From Candidatus Saccharicenans subterraneus (lineage in GTDB: Bacteria > Acidobacteriota > Aminicenantia > Aminicenantales > Saccharicenantaceae), in contig QUAH01000005.1 in assembly GCA_003426165.1 (NCBI GenBank), positions 124,001 to 188,000 on the forward strand: a stretch of DNA of 64,000 nucleotides, read 5' to 3'. The notes under the pieces were generated by a model that made no database searches, was not told the origin of the DNA, and was given only the letters and a program-made list of their open reading frames with translations. Every line of letters starts with the position of its first letter. The stretch's first letter is position 1. This document shows, in pieces, positions 52,136 to 59,144 of this stretch. The translations under genes were made by a program, and so were the position numbers.

Positions 52136-53073
52136 GCCGCGCTATAGTCTCTATCCGTTTCCGATATATTAGTTTACATAATATAACTTATGCGACACCA
52201 TATATCCTTGTCTCCTATCTCCTTTATAATCAATTTTTTACCAGCCTGTTAAATCTGTGGATATCTCTTCTGCCGGGTTTTTGGGCAACTGTGAAAATCT
52301 CGGTTCTTCTCATCATAGATGGTCGACTAAATATGTGGAATTATTCTTTTATTCAAGCTCTTTTATGAGCCAACTTTTTTTAATATTAGCGTTATAAAAT
52401 TCGTATTAATGTGGGCTAATTTATCAAGTTTTCTTAGGCTTAATAAGCCAGATGGCTCCGAGTATATTTTTAAGAAAATTTTTTTCTTGGCCGGGAGGCC
52501 AATTAATAATGGTCTTATTGTCTTATATATTGGCCAAGATCCTCTTAATTTTATAATTTTTTAGCTCCGGCAGTTATGTAATATGTCCAACCTGTCATTG
52601 ACCACATTGGCGCTAATGGACGTACTCCGATCTTAGTCAACCCTAGTTTGGTCTAGCTTCCAGGATGCTGGCGTCACATATCCCGGAATCGGGCATAAAT
52701 CCTACAAGATATAGCTTTTTAGTTACATGTATAGGAATCTGATCATAAATGACTGGAACAACTGATTTATTCCAGAATGCCTTAGATTAAGATTAAGAAG
52801 GGTCATTATTTATCAGCGGCCAAGCTCCCCTGCCAATAACAGAATTAAATAAAAAACCAGCCATAAAAGAGATGTATTTCATGATAATAAAAGCCTGAGC
52901 GAAATCATGATGCCAAAACCATCTAAATTATTTAATAACAATAGGTTAGCCGGAATAATTCTATATATTATTCAAAATCAATAATATACACACAAACCGG
53001 TCCTTTTGAGCTCAGGCTAACTAAATAAGAGGGTTAAGAAATCCTTTCCGCTATATTTCTCTCCCTCCATATG
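52136..53073. other. AT-rich stretch without an intact gene
   Basis: Nearly 940 bases of much lower GC than the flanks. An uninterrupted but startless 65-codon frame lies on the minus strand at 52363-52560 (contains WPIYKTIRPLLIGLPAKKK); no family was recognised. Other frames are short. One DnaA-box-like TGTGGATAT lies near 52256, which is not enough to call an origin. It looks like decayed coding DNA. Confidence 0.5.
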
Positions 53074-53298
53074 CTAACACTGCCGGCTACCGGTTAATCT
53101 AATCATATCATAGAACCCCACGGGGCTCCGGTAGCCAGGGACCGAATGAACATAGAGCCAGTTGAAATCCTCTCTAATCCTCGAGTCTATTACTGATACC
53201 CCCGCAGTTCTTTGCGACCGACCATTGCCGGCTGAGTGCCCCCAGCACAATAGCCATCTGCTATCATCATCATCCCCTATCCACTTCCTTGGTTTCAC
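53074..53298 (-). pseudogene. Probable IS3-type transposase C-terminal remnant
   Basis: A 74-codon frame on the minus strand. Its end, with VHSVPGYRSPVGFYD, resembles the R-x-H-S-x-L-G-Y-x-S-P-x-x-F ending of IS3-family OrfB transposases. The catalytic DDE residues are absent and the upstream part does not continue in frame. The GC content is higher than its surroundings, as expected of an inserted piece. The match is short, so the call is tentative. Confidence 0.35.
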
Positions 53299-53401
53299 CC
53301 TTTAGCCTCTCGAATAGAGTATTAACTATAACTCTCAGCGGTTACCCAGTTAAAATTATTTGCCTCCTAATGTGGTCGGTATACTCTTAAGTTCTATAAC
53401 T

Positions 53402-53571
53402 TCCCGGAGGCAAACAAACGACGCCTCTCATCCATTAACATGCTGGAAAGGACCAACGGGGAGATAAGGAAGAGGAGCCGGGCGGTGGGAGTGTTTCCTC
53501 GGGTGGGCTCATACCTCAGGCTGATCGCCCCGCACCTCATAGAACATACTGAAAACCGGGCCAACAAGTAG
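53402..53571 (+). pseudogene. IS256-type transposase C-terminal remnant
   Basis: The frame reads FPEANKRRLSSINMLERTNG and then EIRKRSRAVGVFP, LRLIAPHLIEHTENRANK and stop. This matches the C-terminus of IS256-family transposases (FPEAH-x-RLRTTN-x-LERLN-x-EI-x-RRTRVVGIFP). Only about 56 codons survive and the DDE core upstream is missing, so the element is dead. It marks the left flank of the AT-rich cassette. Confidence 0.75.
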
Positions 53572-53633
53572 GCCTATACATCGGGCCAGAGCAGTTCAGT
53601 CAGGTATTAGAAAGTTCATTGGCTCAGAACGCA

Positions 53634-53694
53634 AACTGAGGCTTAAAATGGAGAGAGCACGATGGCCAAATCGCGAACAAAACTTGACATGGCC
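53634..53694 (+). repeat. Island direct repeat, left copy
   Basis: 61 bases beginning AACTGAGGCTTAAAATGGAG. It matches 57546-57611 with about five mismatches and one five-base indel, in the same orientation. It includes a short frame starting MAKSRTKL. It lies between the IS256 remnant and the end of the propeller gene. Confidence 0.8.
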
Positions 53695-53816
53695 ACTTCA
53701 AACAAAAGGAGGCGAATCGGATGAATAGTTCATCATATGGGACAAAGCAAGCCACTCTGATGGGAAAAAGGTGCGCGACAATATATCTCTTAAAAAGGAA
53801 ACAGTAAGTGAATTAC

Positions 53817-54947
53817 TTATCTGTTATATAAAAGTTTATATTTTAATAATTTTGGATAATCTTCTTTATGTATTACCATAGCGTAAAAATGATCATCCTT
53901 ATCGACAAGAGTCTGGTATACATATTCTCCTTTATTAAGCTCTGCTATTTTATCTAACAACTTATATCTTGTGATCAGGTTCAATTGCACATCATAAATA
54001 TCAAAATAAAAAATACTTTCCTCGGGATTTAAGAATGGGACAATAATTTTATTATCATTTTTAATGTTTACATCAAGGAGAATCCAACTTACATCAGGAG
54101 GATAAGTTATAATACTTGTTCCGAAATTATCAACTTTATATTCCACATTTTGATAAGTATTAAAATCAACTTTACCCATCACATCATTTATTATATCCCC
54201 TTTAATATTATATTTAATAAGACGGTAGGGATAACCCTGTGAATAAATAAATTCACTCTTACTTATACCAACTATTTTTGCAAAACTTACATCACCGTAA
54301 TAATAGCGCCACGGTTCAGGCATAGGGAGCTGGCTTATCTGCTTCAGGATACCAACTGCAGGCTCAATAAAGATTCCAAACTCGGCATCAATTTTCCCGA
54401 GCGAGCGGGAAACATGAATTGGCTTATGGTTTTCTTTTAGAATGATACTCGAAAGATAATAGGTCTTATTCAATAACTCAATATCGTTATACCAGGCCGA
54501 CGTTTTCGCCGAATACAAAAATTTCCCATCCTGGTCATAAACATTTATTCTCCGCTGTGGATTATCTATCACATAGATATTCCCATCAGACAGGATTTTT
54601 ATTTTGACTGCATCACCCGATAGTTCGCCCGGCCCTTGCCCCCGTCTCGCAAAGCTAAACAAGAAACTTCCTTCTTTGGAAAAACACAGAATCCTACTGT
54701 TACCCGAATCCAATATATAGATCTGCCCATTCCCGCCCACTGCAAATGTTGGGAGCTTATAAAAATCTTCGTTTGGCTTATCTGAGCCGATTTTTAATAC
54801 AAATTCAGCCCTGATTTGATATTCTTTTGGCTTACTATCATCAGGAGTAAGAACAATTGGCGTACTTGCCAGAGCACATTTGTTAAGTTGTTCCCCCAAT
54901 AGAATAAATAAAAATAAGCATAGATAGATAAACCTTTTTTTCCACAC
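53817..54947 (-). CDS. Exported six-bladed beta-propeller (NHL-like) protein
   Basis: 376 residues starting from GTG with GAGGTG seven bases upstream. A signal peptide covers about residues 4-28 (IYLCLFLFILLGEQ). Repeated blades of the NHL type follow, for example NGQIYILDSGNSRILCFSKE and DGNIYVIDNPQRRINVYDQDG. This matches the 6-bladed beta-propeller (BF3164-like) group found beside small exported peptides in Bacteroidetes-type genomes. No catalytic residues could be identified. It is the last gene of the AraC-MauE-peptide-propeller cassette and is 92 bases after the peptide gene. DNA composition is strongly AT-rich. Confidence 0.75.
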   Translation of the reverse strand: MWKKRFIYLCLFLFILLGEQLNKCALASTPIVLTPDDSKPKEYQIRAEFVLKIGSDKPNEDFYKLPTFAVGGNGQIYILDSGNSRILCFSKEGSFLFSFARRGQGPGELSGDAVKIKILSDGNIYVIDNPQRRINVYDQDGKFLYSAKTSAWYNDIELLNKTYYLSSIILKENHKPIHVSRSLGKIDAEFGIFIEPAVGILKQISQLPMPEPWRYYYGDVSFAKIVGISKSEFIYSQGYPYRLIKYNIKGDIINDVMGKVDFNTYQNVEYKVDNFGTSIITYPPDVSWILLDVNIKNDNKIIVPFLNPEESIFYFDIYDVQLNLITRYKLLDKIAELNKGEYVYQTLVDKDDHFYAMVIHKEDYPKLLKYKLLYNR

Positions 54948-55039
54948 CGCAACACCTCTTTCAAACTTTGATGAATGATGTCAGATATGCGCTTTTTCTT
55001 TCATCTATCCTCAAAAAATAATGTTATCTCTCATAGAAA

Positions 55040-55270
55040 TTAATATTGTTTGTGTACACAGCAAAGCCAGTGACCAAGGCTGCATGGATTCGCATTGCAA
55101 AAACACCCTCCGGGGCCATCATACATTGTACACCCGACGTTTGGCTTGCAATAATAACATGCTTCCCAGCAATGGCAGCTGTTCGGAATAACCTGGGCTA
55201 ATAAAAACCCGACTGTCAATATCAGGCTGCATGCAAGTAAAAATAATACCAACACTTTCCCCTTTTGCAT
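55040..55270 (-). CDS. Small secreted peptide with ten cysteines
   Basis: 76 residues with a perfect AGGAGG before the ATG. A basic start and hydrophobic core (6-24) form a signal peptide, with probable cleavage after A25 (FLLA-QV). The mature part of about 50 residues has cysteines at 32, 34, 38, 41, 47, 56, 58, 63, 70 and 71, so up to five disulfides or a metal-binding fold. It has two tryptophans (W35, W68) and three histidines. A possible lipobox at C14 is less likely because the hydrophobic run continues past it. No family was recognised. Immediately upstream is a MauE/thioredoxin fusion that could form its disulfides. Confidence 0.75.
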   Translation of the reverse strand: MQKGKVLVLFLLACSLILTVGFLLAQVIPNSCHCWEACYYCKPNVGCTMYDGPGGCFCNANPCSLGHWLCCVHKQY

Positions 55271-55351
55271 TTTATCCTCCTAATAAAGAGCTATATTTAA
55301 TGAATTTAAATTTTGGGCAACTATCTCAAGCAAGATAACCACCTCCTTTCT

Positions 55352-56431
55352 TTATTTTAGATAACTTAACAAGACTTTTTCATATTCATCCCGGAAGTTT
55401 TTTATATTGAAGCTTATTGGATCTACCCTTAATATTTTACCTTCTGGAGAAACGAGTAATATGAGGCTCTTATATCTTGATAATATATTAGAGCCTAACA
55501 ATACGGGGTCCTCTACGAATGGGTATGTAATTCCATATTCGTTCCTAAAATTATAAATCGCTGTTTTACTGATTTTCGGGACTATGGCACAGAAGTAAGC
55601 TTTTCCTCCATACTTAAAATTAAGATATTCAAGATAAGCCGACTCTTGAGCACAACTTCCACACTCCAATGTGTGGAGAGTTAATAATACAATAATATTA
55701 ATATCAGGATGTCTTGGAAATTCAATATTAGAAGAGATAGACTTTATGTCAGATCCTATTAAAGAGACAGCATCTGGCTTGTTTAGTTCTTTAATAATTT
55801 TATCCCTTTCTCCTGATACAACCGATATATACTTGGCTTCGTAAGAACGCTTCCCCATAAACGTTAATAAACAGAGAATGAGATACACGGCAATAAATAT
55901 CGACAGTGGGAAAATGGCTTGGCTCAAAAAAGAATATTGAGCTTTTTTATTAGAATAAAATCGCTTATCTAAATATATAGAAGCCGATAGTGCCATAAGC
56001 AGGTAGTTGATCGTTAACAAGACAAAAGGATTGGCCTGCTTATAGAAGACCAATTCAGATAAGAATCCGCAGGTTTGACAATTTCCTTTCCAAGCATTTA
56101 GAAGATTCGAGACTACAAAAACGACCAATATTATTGATATAGTCAAACTTACGTACCTTGACAGATAACCGGATATTAATAATGCACCAAGAATCAATTG
56201 TGCCCAGGGAAGTGTTGAGATCACAAGACGGCCAAATGAATTTGATAGAAAATTATAGGAATTAATTATTTTTCTAAATAAATCAGGATTCATTATGTTA
56301 TGCAGGGCAGAATAAATAAATACGATTCCGACTACAAGCCGAAATATATAGAACAAAATCAAATCTTTTTTGTCTTGAATCAAGTTGAAATTCGGCTTCG
56401 CTACGAGCCTTTTCGAGTGCCCTTTGCCCAT
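55352..56431 (-). CDS. MauE/DoxX-type membrane protein fused to thioredoxin-like domain
   Basis: 359 residues. Five membrane segments (about 24-44, 68-90, 94-113, 134-153, 170-190) form a MauE/DoxX-like core with a C118-x-x-C121 pair (GNCQTCG) in a loop. An extracytoplasmic thioredoxin-like domain follows (about 220-359) with C257-G-S-C260. This combination moves electrons between the membrane and periplasmic thiols; MauE and MauD do this separately for methylamine dehydrogenase. It is placed directly upstream of the ten-cysteine peptide, which is a natural substrate. The ribosome site is AAGGGG. Codon use is AT-rich like its neighbours. Confidence 0.8.
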   Translation of the reverse strand: MGKGHSKRLVAKPNFNLIQDKKDLILFYIFRLVVGIVFIYSALHNIMNPDLFRKIINSYNFLSNSFGRLVISTLPWAQLILGALLISGYLSRYVSLTISIILVVFVVSNLLNAWKGNCQTCGFLSELVFYKQANPFVLLTINYLLMALSASIYLDKRFYSNKKAQYSFLSQAIFPLSIFIAVYLILCLLTFMGKRSYEAKYISVVSGERDKIIKELNKPDAVSLIGSDIKSISSNIEFPRHPDINIIVLLTLHTLECGSCAQESAYLEYLNFKYGGKAYFCAIVPKISKTAIYNFRNEYGITYPFVEDPVLLGSNILSRYKSLILLVSPEGKILRVDPISFNIKNFRDEYEKVLLSYLK

Positions 56432-56505
56432 TTTTCCCCTTTTGTTGTTTATTAAATATTAGGAATAAAAACAGTTCTTGTTTTTTTTTATTTTTGTCTT
56501 TTTTA

Positions 56506-56979
56506 CTATTTATTCGTCTTTTTTGCCCTCAATAACAGGCAAAGCTGAGATACATCTCTACCAAGAGCTTCTGCAAGCTTGATGTTATTAGAAAGGTAGA
56601 AATAGGATTTCTTCCTTAAAACACATGTTTCTGGATTAAGATTACAATTCCTGAACTTCTTGGGCGTACACCCAAAATGTTTCTTGAATTGCTTTATAAA
56701 ATTTGAAACATCATCAAAGCCACACCAGAAAAGCACATCAGTTTCTGAAAGTTTTTGGTCTGATCTGAGCAGAAAGCCAGCTTCATAAAGTCTCTTAATA
56801 ATCAGGAATTTTTTAACCGGAATCCCAACTTCTTGCTTGAATATTGTCTCGGCTCGTGACGCGCTCAAATTGGCTGCCCGGAAAACCATTTCATGGAGGG
56901 AAACATTTTTGGCGTAATTCGCGTCAACATAACCAATGATTTTCCATACCCTCGCCGAAAATAATACCTTTCCATGCAT
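56506..56979 (-). CDS. AraC-type transcriptional regulator, short
   Basis: 157 residues from the ATG at 56979. An open frame extends to 57033, but a strong promoter at 57012-57040 covers that stretch, so the ATG downstream of it is chosen. An AraC double HTH covers about residues 12-110: NVSLHEMVFRAANLSASRAE, FKQEVGIPVKKFLIIKRL, then DVLFWCGFDDVSNFIKQFKK and HFGCTPKKFRN. No effector-binding domain precedes it; a tail of about 45 residues follows. It is the first gene of the cassette, 74 bases before the MauE-like gene, and may control its own operon. Confidence 0.82.
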   Translation of the reverse strand: MHGKVLFSARVWKIIGYVDANYAKNVSLHEMVFRAANLSASRAETIFKQEVGIPVKKFLIIKRLYEAGFLLRSDQKLSETDVLFWCGFDDVSNFIKQFKKHFGCTPKKFRNCNLNPETCVLRKKSYFYLSNNIKLAEALGRDVSQLCLLLRAKKTNK

Positions 56980-57011
56980 AAGAAAACTAACCCTTTGCTT
57001 TCCCCAAAAAT

Positions 57012-57040
57012 AAATTATTTTGGCGTCCCGCAAAAGTCAA
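57012..57040 (-). promoter_or_regulatory. Promoter of the AraC-MauE-peptide-propeller cassette
   Basis: Minus strand TTGACT (57035-57040), a 17-base spacer and TAATTT (57012-57017). It is placed correctly for the AraC gene at 56979 and is the best promoter seen for the whole cassette. Confidence 0.5.
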
Positions 57041-57175
57041 GTCTCTTTTTCTTTCCGGTTAAGACATAGTATCCAGCCTTAGGGGTCTTTATGGAAGCGG
57101 CGTGGTGGCAGTCCGGTGATAGGGGTTGGGGTAGAGGAAGCGGGGAGATTTATAAGGTTGGTACTTGAAAAAGCG

Positions 57176-57229
57176 GGGCTTCCTCCCTTAAAAGTTTTGT
57201 TAAAACTTTTAATGGAAAGGAGGAAACCC
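57176..57229 (+). repeat. Long imperfect hairpin ahead of the transposase remnant
   Basis: Outer arms GGGCTTCCTCC/GGAGGAAACCC and inner arms AAAAGTTTT/AAAACTTTT around a GTT loop. The right outer arm contains the GGAGG (57219-57223) of the transposase remnant at 57238, so the folded RNA would hide its ribosome site. Confidence 0.6.
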
Positions 57230-57237
57230 ACCCACCA

Positions 57238-57551
57238 ATGACGAGTAATATATATCCTACTTACCAGGAGATTGGCAAGAGTGCGCCGGTACTGGTCAGG
57301 AAGTTCGTGGTCAAGGCCTATGAGGAGAGGGGGAATATCTCTGAGGTAGCCAGGCTGTTTAGGACCACCAGGAAGAGGGTCCGGAAGGTGCTGAGGAGGT
57401 GGAAGGAAGGCGGGGAGGAATGGCTTAAGGATCTGTCCCGGAGGCCAAACGCTCACCGCGGAGGACCTCAGCGGCCGTGGAGGCGATGATAGTGTCCGAG
57501 AGGAAGAAGATCGGCTACGGCCGGCATCATAATACCTATGCTGCCAACTAA
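57238..57551 (+). pseudogene. Broken IS481-like transposase N-terminus
   Basis: The first frame starts MTSNIYPTYQEIGK and reads an HTH domain typical of IS481/IS3-group transposases (GNISEVARLFRTTRKRVRKV, EEWLKDLSRRP). It then shifts: the expected continuation (SPRRTSAAVEAMIVSERKKI, GYGRHH) lies in another frame from about 57445 and stops at 57551. The DDE catalytic part is missing. So it is both frameshifted and truncated. It sits at the right flank of the AT-rich cassette, next to the right copy of the direct repeat. Confidence 0.7.
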
Positions 57552-57611
57552 GGCTTAAATTAAAATGGAGAGATCACGATGGCCAAATCGCGAACGAAAC
57601 TTAACCTGGCC
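57546..57611 (+). repeat. Island direct repeat, right copy
   Basis: 66 bases beginning AACTAAGGCTTAAATTAAAA, matching 53634-53694 in direct orientation. It follows directly on the truncated transposase. The 160 bases after it, up to the end of rho, show no gene. Confidence 0.8.
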
Positions 57612-57772
57612 GAGGAGACTAAAAAACTATATACCTTTTGCCCTGAAAAAAGGGGAAATTGTGTCTGGCCAGCGGCCCAAAATGGAATGCGGGGGCCAAA
57701 AATCAGCCAGGCAAACTAACCCGGTCATATAAAACTGGACCTTTTCGACACAATAGCCCGGCTGGCTCACGC

Positions 57773-59053
57773 CTACAGGCCCTTGCTCATGGCATCCAGG
57801 AAGTCACTGTTGGTCTTGGTCTTGGAGAGTTTTTCCAGCAACAGTTCCATGGCTTCCACTTCGTTAAGCTGGCTGAGAATCTTGCGCAGAATCCAGACGC
57901 GGTTCAGGTCCTTGTCTCCGATCAGCAGCTCTTCCTTTCTGGTTCCGGAACGGCTGATATCAATGGCCGGGAAGATTCTCTTGTCAACCAGGCGACGGTC
58001 AAGGTTTATCTCCATGTTGCCCGTGCCCTTGAACTCTTCGAAAATGACATCATCCATGCGGCTTCCGGTATCCACCAGGGCCGTGGCCACTATGGTCAGG
58101 CTGCCGCCTTCTTCGATCTTTCGGGCCGAGCCGAAGAATTTCTTGGGCTTGTTCAGGGCATTGGCATCGATACCGCCTGAAAGTACCTTGCCCGAGGGCG
58201 GGACAATGGCGTTATGGGCCCTGGCCAGCCTGGTGATGGAATCGAGCAGGATGACCACGTCGCGCTTTAATTCGACCAGCCTCTTGGCCTTTTCCAGGAC
58301 GATGTTGGCCACCTGGACGTTTCGGGTTGGCGGCTCGTCGAAGGTCGAGGCCACCACCTCGCCGTTAACGCTTCTTTTGAAATCGGTAACTTCTTCCGGC
58401 CTTTCTGCCACCAGCAATACTATCAGGAATATCTCGGGATGGTTCTTTTCGATGGACTTGGCAATGGTCTTGAGCAGGGTGGTCTTGCCGGCCCGGGGCG
58501 GGGAAACGATCAGGCCCCTCTGCCCCTTCCCTATCGGGGTCAGCAGCTCCATGACCCTGGCATTCATATTCTTCGGGTTTCCGTCCTGGAGCTTTATGAG
58601 TTCAAAGGGATAAACCGGGGTCAGCTGTTCGAACTGGACGTTTCGCCTGGCTTCCAGGACCACGTCGGGATGCAGGAAATTTATGGCTTCTATCTTGATC
58701 AGGGCAAAATATTTTTCTCCGTTCTTGGGGGGTCTGACCACGCCAGAAATGGTGTCTCCGGTCCGGAGCTGGAACTTGCGGATCTGGGAGGGCGACACAT
58801 ATATATCGTCCGGGCTGGGCAGATAGCTGAACTCCGGGGCCCGCAGGAAGCCAAACCCGTCTTCCAGGCATTCCAGGACGCCCTCGGAAAACAGCAGACC
58901 CTGCTTCTTGGCCTGGGCCTCCAGGATCTTGAAGATCAGGTGGTGCCGGCTGGAATTTTCGATGTCCTCTTCTTCCAGCCCGAGGGAGTTGGCAATTTTC
59001 TTCAGACCGGACAGTTCCTTTTCTTCCAGGTCGATCAGACTGTATTCTTTCAT
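57773..59053 (-). CDS. rho: Transcription termination factor Rho
   Basis: 426 residues, normal length without a large N-terminal insert. The N-terminal helix and cold-shock-like RNA-binding domain contain [20 protein letters not shown]. The Walker A SPPRAGKT lies at 184-191, and [32 protein letters not shown] (Q- and R-loop region) and [14 protein letters not shown] at the end are standard. It is a hexameric RNA-dependent ATPase. It is 91 bases downstream of lon; that gap holds competing hairpins. The AT-rich island begins right after its end. Confidence 0.96.
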   Translation of the reverse strand: MKEYSLIDLEEKELSGLKKIANSLGLEEEDIENSSRHHLIFKILEAQAKKQGLLFSEGVLECLEDGFGFLRAPEFSYLPSPDDIYVSPSQIRKFQLRTGDTISGVVRPPKNGEKYFALIKIEAINFLHPDVVLEARRNVQFEQLTPVYPFELIKLQDGNPKNMNARVMELLTPIGKGQRGLIVSPPRAGKTTLLKTIAKSIEKNHPEIFLIVLLVAERPEEVTDFKRSVNGEVVASTFDEPPTRNVQVANIVLEKAKRLVELKRDVVILLDSITRLARAHNAIVPPSGKVLSGGIDANALNKPKKFFGSARKIEEGGSLTIVATALVDTGSRMDDVIFEEFKGTGNMEINLDRRLVDKRIFPAIDISRSGTRKEELLIGDKDLNRVWILRKILSQLNEVEAMELLLEKLSKTKTNSDFLDAMSKGL

Positions 59054-59075
59054 CGCTCCTACCTCACATATAAAT

Positions 59076-59123
59076 TTTTCGATTCAATTCATCTTGAATC
59101 TATTTCGAGGAAAAAATCGAAAA
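59076..59123 (-). promoter_or_regulatory. Competing hairpins in the rho leader
   Basis: In the lon-rho gap two stems share sequence. GATTCAA (59094-59100) can pair with TTGAATC (59081-59087); TTTTCGATT (59115-59123) can pair with AATCGAAAA (59076-59084). Both cannot form together, a layout seen in attenuators. Rho is often autoregulated, so a control role is plausible but unproven. Confidence 0.35.
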
Positions 59124-59144
59124 TGGTTTTCAGTTAACCTTTCC

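Noticed and set aside
52136-53073. Replication origin beside parAB
   Set aside because: Only one DnaA-box-like sequence (TGTGGATAT near 52256) was found, with no cluster and no dnaA or gyr genes.
56980-57033. Longer AraC start (TTG at 57033)
   Set aside because: A TTGACT-N17-TAATTT promoter overlaps this stretch, so it should be untranscribed; the ATG at 56979 is kept.
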